Shown: in pieces, positions 1 to 7,867 of the stretch
Numbering within the stretch: position 1 is the first letter of the stretch
Layout: every line of letters starts with the position of its first letter
The notes under the pieces: model-generated
What the model saw: the letters and a program-made list of their open reading frames with translations, nothing else
Told to the model about the DNA's origin: nothing
Databases searched by the model: none
NCBI RefSeq assembly: GCF_007830635.1
Contig: NZ_VLLA01000034.1
Span: 1-59,950, forward strand
Length of the DNA stretch: 59,950 bases
Source of the DNA: Bradyrhizobium huanghuaihaiense
GTDB taxonomy: Bacteria; Pseudomonadota; Alphaproteobacteria; Rhizobiales; Xanthobacteraceae
Direction of reading: 5' to 3'
Made by a program: the position numbers and the translations under genes

Positions 1-323
1 CGAAGGAACGGCCCCCGGCTCGAACACAGGAACTGCGAGGTAGGAGGAGCAAGCGATGACGTAACCCCATCAACAGGTTCCAGCCAAGGTCTGCGAGAGG
101 ATGAGACGAGATGGAGGTTCGGTCTTCCCGGCGCATGCGAACACTGGTGACCCAAATGGCCCAATCGAGGCCTGTCCGCTAATGAGAACGCACGCGCGCT
201 GATATCCATGATGGCCCGGAGAGAATGCTCCAATCAAAGGCCGGATACATTGATGCAAGACCACTCACCACCTGATCGACGAACCTCTTGCTACGCACGG
301 CCGGACCATACATTCGGGTCAAA
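1..323 (+). repeat. Left copy of a perfect 323-bp inverted repeat that bounds the window
   Basis: Bases 1-323 are the exact reverse complement of 59628-59950. Identity stops after the triplet at 321-323; beyond it the left flank and the right flank are unrelated, so position 323 is the inner edge of a repeated sequence whose outer edge lies outside the window. Short reading frames inside it (70-264 minus, 208-480 plus) have no recognisable protein similarity and look non-coding. I could not assign the repeat to a known IS or intron; it may be the end of a multi-copy element or a sequence at which an assembly stopped. Confidence 0.9.
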
Positions 324-428
324 AGCTGCCCTTGGCGGGCTGCTTCACCTAGGTCGGGGGCACGCAACAGCCGCTTGCCTCGGTTACCCCTTTGTGTTGG
401 CATGCCGAGATCGACCGGGAGAAGCGTC

Positions 429-767
429 ATGCAAGGATATGTCGCTCGCGCCAACATCGACCACTATATCGGTCTTCTGAACGGGAACGATCTGCCGCCT
501 CATAACCGGGACACGATCCTCAAGCTGCTGATCGCGGAAGAAGACACGCTCAGCCATGACCTCGAGCATCTCGAATTTGCGGAAAGCCGGGCGGCGAGCG
601 GCCGCCAGCGGCTGAACCATCTGATGGGCCTGCGCAGTGCTTTCGCGCCCGGCACGACCGAGCGTGCGCAAGCCGACCGGCTGCTGGTCAACTTCGAAAG
701 GCTCCAGACGCTGCTGGACGAGCTCTGTCATCGCCTGCGCGACAAGGTGAGCTCGCGGGGCGTCTAG
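429..767 (+). CDS. Small helical hypothetical protein (112 aa)
   Basis: The start was placed at the ATG at 429, preceded by a GGGAG-type ribosome binding site at about 417-421; upstream codons in the same frame run into the terminal repeat and look non-coding. The product is soluble, without signal peptide or membrane segment, and predicted mostly alpha-helical. A run of Asp/Glu/His residues lies near residues 35-50 and a Leu-rich amphipathic helix near the C-terminus. It resembles short conserved hypothetical proteins seen in Bradyrhizobium, but no function is recognised. Its stop codon lies at the start of a palindromic repeat (767-815) that could also serve as its transcription end. It is the first gene inside the left inverted repeat and has no obvious operon partner. 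Confidence 0.6.
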   Translation: MQGYVARANIDHYIGLLNGNDLPPHNRDTILKLLIAEEDTLSHDLEHLEFAESRAASGRQRLNHLMGLRSAFAPGTTERAQADRLLVNFERLQTLLDELCHRLRDKVSSRGV

Positions 768-815
768 AGCATGATCCGGAAAAGTGTGAAGCGGTTTTCC
801 GAAAAGATCATGCTC
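767..815. repeat. Palindromic intergenic repeat (GAGCATGATC...GATCATGCTC)
   Basis: The 49-bp element begins GAGCATGATCCGGAAAA and ends with the complementary TTTTCCG...GATCATGCTC, so it can fold into a long hairpin. This sequence is a very common intergenic palindrome in Bradyrhizobium and relatives. It begins within the stop codon of the upstream gene and may act as a transcription terminator or transcript-stabilising structure. Confidence 0.8.
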
Positions 816-825
816 AAACAATAAC

Positions 826-868
826 CTAGAGCGCGATGACGATTCGTCGCAATCTCGTCGCGCTTTAG
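826..868. repeat. Second palindromic intergenic repeat (CTAGAGCGCGATGA...)
   Basis: An imperfect inverted repeat with arms resembling CTAGAGCGCGATGACGAT and the complement of ATCTCGTCGCGCTTTAG. It lies between convergent genes (429-767 plus and 877-1416 minus), where a bidirectional terminator would be expected. The motif recurs widely in rhizobial intergenic DNA. Confidence 0.6.
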
Positions 869-876
869 GCGCCCGC

Positions 877-1416
877 TCACCCGACCCGCGGATTCACCAC
901 CGCATAGCCGCGCAACGATCGCGCGTGAATGCGGGTGGCACGGCCTCCCGAATTGCCGTCATACGCCATCCACACGTCTCCGCCGACATGCTGCTCCAGA
1001 ACGAAGACGTGTCCGTGCCGCGCGGCGACCATCCCGGGCGCCGGCGAGGTCCGCGGAAAGCGCAGCCAGTTCGCAGCCAGATTCAATCCCGGCACGATGT
1101 GGCCAAACACGCGGATCGACGCCGCGCAACCACAGAAGGAGCGGGGGCAGCCGGATGGACGGCCGCCGACAACCTGGCCTGCGCCTTCCGTTGTCGCAAC
1201 CCGCATGACGGCAACGCGTCCCGTCACCGCTTGCGGCGCGCGAAGGCGCGATGCCGTCGTGCGCATGTTCGAGCCGGCGAAGTCGCAGGGCATGATGACG
1301 TTGCACTCGGGCGGCGGCGCCGCGCGGAGGGATCGAGCGGGGCGTGCATCGGCAGCGCCCGATGAAATCGCGACAATACAAGTAAAAGCAAACGCAAACG
1401 CAACATGACGGCGCAT
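877..1416 (-). CDS. Exported Cys-containing hypothetical protein, CHAP/NlpC-like
   Basis: A 179-aa protein with a Sec signal peptide (hydrophobic segment about residues 5-20, cleavage near ADARPA). The C-terminal half contains a GCPRSFCGCAAS motif with a possible nucleophilic Cys, a downstream RHGHVFVLEQ segment with a His, and a YDGNSGGRATRIH segment. This Cys-then-His order and the YDxNSGG motif resemble small CHAP/NlpC-P60-type cell-wall amidases found in Bradyrhizobium. The expected location is the periplasm. Enzymatic activity is inferred from motif order only; it could be an inactive binding protein. It is transcribed away from the avidin/CYTH-CHAD pair and ends at a repeat-rich intergenic region. 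Confidence 0.6.
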   Translation of the reverse strand: MRRHVAFAFAFTCIVAISSGAADARPARSLRAAPPPECNVIMPCDFAGSNMRTTASRLRAPQAVTGRVAVMRVATTEGAGQVVGGRPSGCPRSFCGCAASIRVFGHIVPGLNLAANWLRFPRTSPAPGMVAARHGHVFVLEQHVGGDVWMAYDGNSGGRATRIHARSLRGYAVVNPRVG

Positions 1417-1599
1417 CGCAGGTCTCCAGGTTCATGAAGCCTGCCCCGCCGCAGAGAAGGAACAAAATCCTGGACCAAAATACGACGGCGAACTCGGTTG
1501 AAATGAGGCTCTTTTGTGACCCCTATAACGTAAGTTAAGTGAAGGCCGGGCGGACGCTGTCACGTCAGCTCGCGCAGCAGCTCCAGGGGAAGCCGAACG

Positions 1600-1968
1600 C
1601 TATGCCCGCTCGAAAGTGTCGACGTTGGTTGTCACGGCGCGCCACCAGTTCAACGGCTTGAGCTTGGCGGGATCACCCTCGCTGGCGGCACTCAGCGCCT
1701 GGTCGGCGACCACGAACCAGGCGGTCTCCATTTTCCCGTGACGCAACAATCCCGTGTACGAAACGACGCGGTCGCCTGTCGCAGACGAGCCCACGGCGAC
1801 AAAGCCGATGCAATTGCCCCGATGAAACCCGGTGACCTGCACCGTTTGTCCATAGAAGCCGCTGTCTTCGAGCGCCGTCTCGAACGTGCCTTCGATGCGC
1901 TCCTCCGTCTCGCTGATGATGCGAAGGAGGGAGCCGAACTGATTTCGCCAACTGCCGACCCATGACAT
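1600..1968 (-). CDS. Avidin/streptavidin-family protein, cytoplasmic type
   Basis: The 122-aa product aligns by eye over its whole length with the streptavidin/bradavidin beta-barrel. GSWRNQFGS (residues 5-13) matches the first strand, with the biotin-contacting Asn (N9) and Ser (S13) kept. GTFETA (27-32) matches the Tyr43-Ser45 region but with Phe and Thr. ETAWFVV carries the Trp108 equivalent, and WW...DTF carries the Trp120 and Asp128 equivalents. The Trp79 position appears to be replaced. There is no signal peptide, unlike secreted streptavidin, so it should act in the cytoplasm. It starts 15 bases after the CYTH-CHAD gene on the same strand, which suggests one transcript. Biotin binding is likely but possibly weaker, given the altered pocket residues. 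Confidence 0.8.
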   Translation of the reverse strand: MSWVGSWRNQFGSLLRIISETEERIEGTFETALEDSGFYGQTVQVTGFHRGNCIGFVAVGSSATGDRVVSYTGLLRHGKMETAWFVVADQALSAASEGDPAKLKPLNWWRAVTTNVDTFERA

Positions 1969-1983
1969 CCCGGTTCTCCCACG

Positions 1984-3498
1984 TCACTTGCCCGGCGCGA
2001 CGCGCAGCCGGTGCAATCGATGCAGCTCGCCGGCGGCGTCCTTCATCAGGCCGTGCGCCGCCTCGCGCTCCCGGCCGACGATGAACCCCGACGCGAAGGC
2101 CTGGGCGCGCCGGTTGGCCGGCGGCGCCGCCAACGCCGTCTCCGTCGCCAGCTCGCGATGCGTCATGAAGTCGTTGAGCGATCCCAGCGCGGACTGAATC
2201 GCCTTCAGCTGGCCGGAGAGGTTTGCGAGCTGCCGCTGGTCGCGATCGCTGTAGAGACTCCCAAAGAAGTCGACGGCGTAACGGATCTTCTTGATCCTGA
2301 TCCGCAGCTTGTGACGCTGCATCGGGTCGAGATCGTCCAGATGCTTGCCCTGCTTGCGCGCCGTCCTGATCCGGCGGTCCAGTAACGCGGCGGCGTAAGC
2401 AGCAATCGACCGGTCGTCGTCGGCGCGGGACGGTCCGGTCTCGATCCACTCGATCACGTCGATCAGCAGGCGGCGGTAGCGGGGCGATTCGACCGCCTCG
2501 CGGGCGCGCGCAAAGGCGGCCCTCCGCTCCGCGGAAAACTTCCTGGCGATCGCGCGAGCGCCGCGTTTCGGGACGCCTTGGCCGGCGATCGGCAGAATGC
2601 TTTCCGTGAGGAAGACGTCGACCTCGCGCGCCGGCGCCAGCTCGCCCGTGAGCCATTTGAGCTCGGTCTTGATCCGCTCCGTGCTGGCGCGCGGCAGGAT
2701 GTCGGAGAACAGCGAGATCGCGGCCCGCAAGCGCCGCAGGCCGACGCGCATCTGGTGGACACCTTCCGAATCCATGTCCCGCACCGGGTCGGCATTCGCC
2801 GCAATCTGGCGAAGCGTCGAATGCGCGATCACGCCGAAGGCATTGCGCGGCGAGAGCTCGCATTTGAGCTCGATCGGCTCGGCGCGCTGCGCGCCCGCGC
2901 CGTTTCCCGTCACGAGTTGAAAGCCTCGCTCGGCTTTCGAGCGCAGATCGAGCTCGGCGCCCGTCCTGCGTTCGAGATTGCGCGCCAGCCGGAACAGATC
3001 GGCGACCTGCCCGGATTTCAATTCCAGCTCGAACTCGGCAACCGGCCGCGAGCGCCGCCCGGCGCCGATGCGGCCACGGTCGACGGCGAGCTCGATCTGG
3101 CTCTTTCGCACCCGCCTCGCCTCGGTGGTGCGATGGACCTCGGTCCGAAACACCGGCCGCAGCCGGCGCGGAAGTTTTTTGGATGCGAGGTCCGCAAGAG
3201 GCGTGTTCTTGATCTTCCTGAAGTCGGGCCTTGCGCCCGCGACCTCATGCTCCCATTCGCCGCGCGTCACGGTTCCGGAGCCGCCCGCCTTCACGGTCTG
3301 GACGTAGCGATCGCCAATCTTGCGGACGCGGAGCGTGAGACCATGTCGCTTGAGCTTCTGCTTGCTCGTGTCGTAATAGGTCGACACCAGATCCTGCTCC
3401 GACCGGTCGCCGCGTCGTCCGTTCGAAGCGGCGGCGCGCAAGACGGATGACAGCTTTCGCGGCGCAAGGCGGAATTTGAGTTCCGTTTCGGCATTCAT
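1984..3498 (-). CDS. CYTH and CHAD domain protein (triphosphatase/polyphosphate-associated)
   Basis: A 504-aa two-domain protein. The CYTH domain covers about residues 1-200 and starts with the diagnostic ExExK signature (E4, E6, K8), followed by Arg/Lys/Glu-rich strands such as LRVRKIGDRYVQTVK, which line the metal-triphosphate tunnel. The CHAD domain occupies about residues 215-500, with the conserved HQMRVGLRRLRAA helix and further basic helices. CYTH proteins of this architecture hydrolyse inorganic tripolyphosphate, and CHAD domains bind polyphosphate, so the protein probably acts in the cytoplasm on tri- or polyphosphate. It leads the two-gene unit with the avidin-like gene 15 bases downstream. 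The ATG at 3498 fits the ETELKFRL N-terminus typical of the family. Confidence 0.9.
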   Translation of the reverse strand: MNAETELKFRLAPRKLSSVLRAAASNGRRGDRSEQDLVSTYYDTSKQKLKRHGLTLRVRKIGDRYVQTVKAGGSGTVTRGEWEHEVAGARPDFRKIKNTPLADLASKKLPRRLRPVFRTEVHRTTEARRVRKSQIELAVDRGRIGAGRRSRPVAEFELELKSGQVADLFRLARNLERRTGAELDLRSKAERGFQLVTGNGAGAQRAEPIELKCELSPRNAFGVIAHSTLRQIAANADPVRDMDSEGVHQMRVGLRRLRAAISLFSDILPRASTERIKTELKWLTGELAPAREVDVFLTESILPIAGQGVPKRGARAIARKFSAERRAAFARAREAVESPRYRRLLIDVIEWIETGPSRADDDRSIAAYAAALLDRRIRTARKQGKHLDDLDPMQRHKLRIRIKKIRYAVDFFGSLYSDRDQRQLANLSGQLKAIQSALGSLNDFMTHRELATETALAAPPANRRAQAFASGFIVGREREAAHGLMKDAAGELHRLHRLRVAPGK

Positions 3499-3610
3499 CG
3501 GGCAAGCTTCCGTTGCTCATTCAAAGCGGTGCCAGTGCGATAAGTTCCGTGTGCAACGGGCATTTCGAATCCCGTTACGCCCGCCCGTGATCCACGCCGG
3601 CCGGACGCGG

Positions 3611-3880
3611 TCACGTCAAGTTCCGCAGCAGCTTCAGCGCATCATCCAGCAAAGAATCGATCTGACTTCGCTCATCGATCGCTTCCCCAGTGAACAGTCC
3701 ATGCTTGCGCGCATTGCGGTTTCCGAGCGGCGCGCCGCATCCCGGTGTGCCGCCGTGCATGCGGCATCGCGCCTTGCCGTGCGCGGCCGGCGAGCGGCAC
3801 GCGGCGCCATCGCGCGTCCTGGCGCCGCAGCGCCGGCTGGCCCGCATCGGGATGGTGTTGCGCGTGTGGCCGCCGGTCAT
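3611..3880 (-). CDS. HGG/GNRNA motif protein (HGGxSTG-type), 89 aa
   Basis: A small basic protein with the motif RCRMHGGTPGCGAPLGNRNA followed by RKHGLFT (about residues 38-64) and a preceding CGARTRDGAACRSPA segment with Cys residues. The conserved HGG...GAPxGNxNAxKHG pattern is shared by many short rhizobial and phage-associated proteins annotated as HGGxSTG proteins; their function is unknown, though some sit next to terminase genes. The start ATG at 3880 overlaps the stop codon of the upstream gene (ATGA), so the two are translationally coupled. A much longer frame through this region is not needed and overlaps the real upstream gene. Confidence 0.7.
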   Translation of the reverse strand: MTGGHTRNTIPMRASRRCGARTRDGAACRSPAAHGKARCRMHGGTPGCGAPLGNRNARKHGLFTGEAIDERSQIDSLLDDALKLLRNLT

Positions 3881-4479
3881 GCGACTGCACCCTGCCTTCC
3901 GTCGCTCGAGCCGGCTTCCGCGACGATCATGTTCGCATGCTGGGTGAGGTTGCCGACGATCGCCTTGCCGCCGTCCTGGACCGACAGGTTCTGCACGGTG
4001 ATCGCGCGCTCCCCGCTGTTGCGATGGCGGCTGAGGGCCTCGGTCTGCGCCGCGAAGGTGCGGGCCAGCCGGGTCAGGGCGCGCGTGGCGCTTTCCTGTT
4101 GCGCAAGGTCGTCGATGAAGGCCAGGCGGCAGGCGGAGCGCATCGCCATGGCATGGACTGCCACCATCTGCGCCGCGAGCATCGCCTCGATGGAATCCCT
4201 GGGCGCGATGCTCTTCATCATCGAGACCATGAAGGCGAGATTGGCCTCGTCCGGCTTCTGCCCGATCGCGCTCGCCTTCATGAGCTGCTTCAGGATGCCG
4301 TGCAGCGCGTCGCGGTCGACCGCGCCGAGGGCATCGGCGAGCAGGCGCTCGCCGGCCTGCTGATCGGGGTGGTCGATCGCAATGCGCCGCCGATGCAGCC
4401 TGATCCGCGGGCTTGCAGGTCTGCCGTAGCCGTTCGCCGCGATGGATGTCGTGCCGTTGCGTTCCGGAGCTGTCGTCAT
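3877..4479 (-). CDS. Conserved hypothetical protein, partner of the HGG protein
   Basis: A 200-aa soluble protein with a disordered N-terminus and a helical centre (about residues 60-150: AMLAAQMVAVHAMAMR, LARTFAAQTEALSRHR). The C-terminal strand region ERAITVQNLSVQDGGKAIVGNLTQ matches a conserved block seen in Bradyrhizobium hypothetical proteins that precede HGG/GNRNA genes. Its stop overlaps the start of the HGG protein by 4 bases. No enzymatic motif is visible. The conserved pairing suggests the two act together, possibly on DNA or as remnants of a mobile or prophage cassette, but that is inference. About 450 bases upstream hold only a dispersed repeat. Confidence 0.7.
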   Translation of the reverse strand: MTTAPERNGTTSIAANGYGRPASPRIRLHRRRIAIDHPDQQAGERLLADALGAVDRDALHGILKQLMKASAIGQKPDEANLAFMVSMMKSIAPRDSIEAMLAAQMVAVHAMAMRSACRLAFIDDLAQQESATRALTRLARTFAAQTEALSRHRNSGERAITVQNLSVQDGGKAIVGNLTQHANMIVAEAGSSDGRQGAVA

Positions 4480-4638
4480 GTCGATGTGTCCCTTGCCGGC
4501 GCAGGCGCGCGGGCCCGCCGTGAGCGGAGCCCATCGCGCTTTGCGCGGCGGTTGCGATTTTCAGACGTGGATGAGGGGTTTACGCGGAGCCGCGGCCAGG
4601 CGCCCATGTCGGGGCCGGATGGAGGCTTGCGGTTATCG

Positions 4639-4776
4639 CGATGATGCCATTCTGCCACTGTTTTGCCCGACGGGTCAAATCGATTTAGCAAAATCAGAAA
4701 GCGCGGGTTTGCCTCGCAAGTCCTTGATGCGACTGGGGCCGGCTACTGTGCATGGGGTTGTTTTCGCACTTTTTTT
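4639..4776 (+). repeat. Dispersed repeat, copy 1 (TTTTGCCCGACGGGTCA...ACTGTGCATGGGGTTGTTTT)
   Basis: Two conserved blocks, GTTTTGCCCGACGGGTCAA near 4659 and CTACTGTGCATGGGG near 4744, recur in inverted orientation at 56683-56826, with a variable centre. A T-rich run follows the second block. This sequence is familiar from intergenic regions of Bradyrhizobium and Rhodopseudomonas. It fills the gap between divergent genes 3877-4479 (minus) and 4934-5917 (plus); nothing else was recognised in 4480-4920. Confidence 0.75.
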
Positions 4777-4933
4777 GTTGAGACCGCTTCTCACGTGCCG
4801 CGCGGCGGAATTGCCTGGCATCGGGCGGATGCAAACGCGATTGCGAAATCCGGTTTGGCCGCTCATCATGGTCCTCGCACGCGCCGCACCAACAAACATG
4901 CACAAGCGGCGCGCGAGGTTGGGGAGAGAACGA

Positions 4934-5917
4934 ATGCAACGAACGGCCCGCCTGCTGGCGCTCATCGCCGGACTCTGCGCCGCGGCGCTGACGACCGAGG
5001 CCCTCGCGCAGAAATATCCGTCGCGGCCGGTGAAGATCATGGTCGGCTTCAGCGCCGGCGGCCCGGTCGACGTGGTCGCGCGCATCGTCGGCGATCGTCT
5101 CGCCAACAAGCTTGGACAGCCCTTCGTGGTCGAGAACCGTGCCGGCGCCAACGGCATGATCGCGGCCGAAGGCGTCGCGCGCGCCGACGCGGACGGCTAC
5201 ACCATGCTTGCCTGCAACTCCTCGACCATCACGCTGAACAAGACGCTGTTCAAAGACATCCGCTACGATCCGGAAAAGGACTTCGCGCCGCTCACCACCG
5301 TCGTGTCGGCGCCGCTGGTGCTGGTGGTCAATCCGGAGAATCCCAAGACCGCCGACATCAAGACCGTCGCCGATCTCGTTGCGGCGGCGAAAGCGGCCCC
5401 CGGCGCGCTCGCCTATGGCTCGGGCGGCAACGGCAACCTCGCCCATCTCGCCATGGAGCTGCTCGCCCAGAAGGCCGGCATCAAGCTGATCCACGTGCCC
5501 TATCGCGGCGGCGCGGCGTCCGAGGTCGGCATCCTCGCGCAGGAGGTCTTGGCGGTGTTCGATCCGCTCTCCGCCGTGCCACTGGTGAAGGCCGGCAAGC
5601 TGCGCGCGCTCGCGGTGTCCTCGGCCGAGCGGCTGCCGGCGTTGCCCGACGTGCCGACCGTCGCGGAAGCCGGCTATCCCGGCTTCGACATCTCGTTCTG
5701 GGTCGGCTTCTTCATGCCGAAGGCGACCCCTGCGCCGATCCTGCAGACGCTGCACCAGGAGATCGTCACGGCTGCCAAGGATCCGGCGGTCGAAGAGAAG
5801 CTCGGCTCGCAGGGCGTCGTCAGCGTGCTGAGCCCTGCCGACTACGCCGCCAAGATCGCAAAGGAGACGAAGGAGCTTGCCGAGGTCGTCGCTGCCGCGA
5901 ACATCAAGGCGGAGTAG
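4934..5917 (+). CDS. Tripartite tricarboxylate transporter substrate-binding protein (Bug/TctC family)
   Basis: A 327-aa periplasmic binding protein. The signal peptide covers about residues 1-24 (LLALIAGLCAAALTTEALA). The mature start KYPSRPVKIMVGFSAGGPVD is the Bug-family hallmark, followed by the GQPFVVENRAGANG block, AYGSGGNGNLAHL and VPYRGGAASEV. These proteins bind carboxylates such as citrate, nicotinate or related acids and often work with TctAB membrane proteins, or act as orphan receptors; no TctAB genes are present here. The start at 4934 has a GGGGAGAG ribosome binding site and yields the signal peptide directly; longer frames upstream are artefacts. It faces the IclR regulator at 6210-7124, a common arrangement for regulated catabolic uptake genes. 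Confidence 0.88.
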   Translation: MQRTARLLALIAGLCAAALTTEALAQKYPSRPVKIMVGFSAGGPVDVVARIVGDRLANKLGQPFVVENRAGANGMIAAEGVARADADGYTMLACNSSTITLNKTLFKDIRYDPEKDFAPLTTVVSAPLVLVVNPENPKTADIKTVADLVAAAKAAPGALAYGSGGNGNLAHLAMELLAQKAGIKLIHVPYRGGAASEVGILAQEVLAVFDPLSAVPLVKAGKLRALAVSSAERLPALPDVPTVAEAGYPGFDISFWVGFFMPKATPAPILQTLHQEIVTAAKDPAVEEKLGSQGVVSVLSPADYAAKIAKETKELAEVVAAANIKAE

Positions 5918-5936
5918 GGCGCCGGTAGCGCTGCGG

Positions 5937-6112
5937 GCCTCTCCCGCTTGCGGGAGAGGTCGGCGCGTCCCGGGCGATGCGAAGCATCGTCCCACGCGCC
6001 GGGTAAGGGTTCTTTCCTCCTGGGGGGATTGCCCCGTTGTGGAGACACCCTCTCCCCAATCCTCTCGGCGCGAGCGAAGCTCGTCGCGTCCCGCAAGCGG
6101 GAGAAGGAGCCA
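5937..6112. repeat. Palindromic dispersed repeat (CTCTCCCGCTTGCGGGAGAG family)
   Basis: The element starts with the short palindrome CTCTCCCGCTTGCGGGAGAG and ends with GTCCCGCAAGCGGGAGAAGG, enclosing GGTAAGGGTTCTTTCC and GGAGACACCCTCTCCCCAAT. The same family occurs at 41053-41170, and a related GC-rich one at 14287-14455. It separates convergent genes and can form strong hairpins in either direction. Confidence 0.75.
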
Positions 6113-6209
6113 CCTCCTTCGCGGCAACGATCACAGCCACAAAATCTGCTTGCTGGAGGATGAACGCCATTGCCAGTGTCGACCGGCAAAATCGCCGCCT
6201 GCGCAGGGT

Positions 6210-7124
6210 TCAGACTTTTTTGGCGAACGCCTTCTGCGCACGATCCTTGGCGCCGAACTCGACCGAGAGGCGGTCGGCGGCGGCTTGCACGATCTGCGCG
6301 CCGTCGTGCAGCGCCTGGTTGGAGAGGCGCCAGATCGGGCCGGAAATGCCGAGTGCGCCGATCACCTGTCCGGTGAAATCGGTGACCGGCACGGCGACGC
6401 AGCGCACTTCAGGGTTGAACTCGCCGTCGTCGAAGGCTACGCCGGTGCGCTGCACCTCGGCGATCTCGCGCATCAGCACGGCGGCATCGGTGATGGACTT
6501 TGGCGTCGACGGTTTCAGCTCGGCATGATCGAGGAATCGCTTCAGTTGTTCGGGACGGAGCGAGGCCAGGATGATCTTGCCGAGCGCGGTGCAGTGTGCC
6601 GGGCGCACCACGCCGACGCGGTCGGTCAGCTGGAACGCGCCGGGGCCGCTGGTGCGCGCGATGACGACGACGGCATCGCCCATCCGCACGGCAAAATGGC
6701 TGCTTTCGCTGGTCTGGCGCGACAGCTCCTCCAGCACCGGCGTTGCGACATTGACCATCTCGATCTCGTCGAGCGCGGATGCGGCGAGCGCGAACAAGGG
6801 GCGCCCGATGCGGTAGCGCTTGTTGTCTTTCTCCTGGCGCAGATAGCCGAGCGAGACCAGCGTCTTTGCCAGATGGAAGGTGGTGGAGTTGTGCAGGCCG
6901 ACCAGCTTGCTGAGTTCTGCGAGGCCAATGCCCTCGCGATGCCGCGCGACCTCTTCGAGGATCGAGAAGGCGCGGCCGAGCGACTGCACGCCGCCGCCGC
7001 GCTGCTTGTCGTCGGACTCGACATCGCCCTCGGCGCGCGGAGCAGGGACCAGTTTGGCAATCGCCGCCTTGCGCGGGCTTGCAGGCTTCTCGGTCGTGGG
7101 CTTGGTGCGCGATTTCAAGGACAA
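6210..7124 (-). CDS. IclR-family transcriptional regulator
   Basis: A 304-aa regulator. After a Lys/Ala-rich N-terminal tail there is an IclR winged helix (about residues 47-105; SLGRAFSILEEVARHREGIGL, then LVGLHNSTTFHLAKTLVSLGYL as the recognition region). The IclR effector-binding domain follows (about 125-290), with ALGKIILASL, the GVAFDDGEFNPEVRCVAVPV block and GALGISGPIWRL near the end. These regulators bind small aromatic or organic acids. The frame begins with TTG at 7124, preceded by a GAAGAGGG-like ribosome binding site; a start further inside is possible because the first 40 residues look disordered. It is convergent with the tricarboxylate-type binding protein, a possible target. 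Confidence 0.9.
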   Translation of the reverse strand: MSLKSRTKPTTEKPASPRKAAIAKLVPAPRAEGDVESDDKQRGGGVQSLGRAFSILEEVARHREGIGLAELSKLVGLHNSTTFHLAKTLVSLGYLRQEKDNKRYRIGRPLFALAASALDEIEMVNVATPVLEELSRQTSESSHFAVRMGDAVVVIARTSGPGAFQLTDRVGVVRPAHCTALGKIILASLRPEQLKRFLDHAELKPSTPKSITDAAVLMREIAEVQRTGVAFDDGEFNPEVRCVAVPVTDFTGQVIGALGISGPIWRLSNQALHDGAQIVQAAADRLSVEFGAKDRAQKAFAKKV

Positions 7125-7309
7125 GCCCTCTTCTCGTGAATCGTCGTGACGGCGTTGCTGCTACACTAGCACGCAGCCGGCGCGACCGTCGGCACGGCGC
7201 CCGGTGTTTCCTCGGGACGTAGGCTATCACAGTATAAATTGACGTACAGCATCACGAGATGACCTCGACGGTGACGGACGACGACAAGCCGGTGTGAGCG
7301 GCGCGCGGC

Positions 7310-7771
7310 CTATCCGTCGCCGACCAGCCGCGCAAGGCGTTCGAGCAATGGGCGTTGTCCTGCGTTGATCTTTTGCTGCGCATCTTCGACCGTGAACCAT
7401 TCGGCGCGGTCGACTTCCGGAAAGTGCTGCCGCTTGCCGCTGCGCGGCGGCCATTCGATCTCGAACGTGTTGCTGCGAATGCTGCCGACGTCGATATCGA
7501 GCCCGACCGCGAACGCGGTGACGATCTTGCCGCCGCGCTGCCTGATCTGACCAAGCGCGATCAGCGGATTCGTCACCTCGAGTCCCAGCTCCTCGGCAAA
7601 CTCACGCCGGGCGGTGATCTCTGCGTCTTCTCCGTCCGCGTACTCGCCCTTCGGGATCGACCATGCGCCGAGGTCCTTGTTGCGCCAGAACGGCCCTCCG
7701 GGATGCACGAGCAGAACCTCGACGTTGTGGCGCTTGCGGTAGGCGATGATCCCGGCGCTCTTCGATGGCAT
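7310..7771 (-). CDS. Nudix hydrolase
   Basis: A 153-aa protein with a perfect Nudix box, Gx5Ex7REUxEExGU, at residues 42-64 (G42, E48, R56, E57, E60, E61, G63). The N-terminus KSAGIIAYRKRHNVEVLLVHPGG and the GAWSIPKGEY approach strand resemble bacterial Nudix proteins of the diadenosine polyphosphate/NTP type. It should hydrolyse a nucleoside-diphosphate-linked substrate in the cytoplasm with Mg2+; the substrate cannot be told from sequence. The ATG at 7771 was chosen because it gives the usual short N-terminus; the frame continues 28 codons upstream without family similarity. Confidence 0.9.
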   Translation of the reverse strand: MPSKSAGIIAYRKRHNVEVLLVHPGGPFWRNKDLGAWSIPKGEYADGEDAEITARREFAEELGLEVTNPLIALGQIRQRGGKIVTAFAVGLDIDVGSIRSNTFEIEWPPRSGKRQHFPEVDRAEWFTVEDAQQKINAGQRPLLERLARLVGDG

Positions 7772-7867
7772 CGCAAGTTCCCTGCAGCCTTGGGTCGGGA
7801 AAAACTGGAACCGAGCTTCCCAGCGCCGGTTAGTAGCCGAAGTCAAACCAGACAAAGGGAGAGAAGC

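Noticed and set aside
1..323. Group II intron or IS end as identity of the inverted repeat
   Set aside because: No domain V-like hairpin, reverse transcriptase, transposase or target duplication is visible; the outer part lies beyond the window, so it was left unassigned.
70..480. Short ORFs inside the inverted repeat (and their mirror copies at 59569-59881)
   Set aside because: They are mirrored exactly at both ends, overlap each other in several frames, have no ribosome binding site and no protein similarity that I recognise.
5937..6112. CRISPR-like array
   Set aside because: The elements are single palindromes of a dispersed family, not regularly spaced direct repeats.
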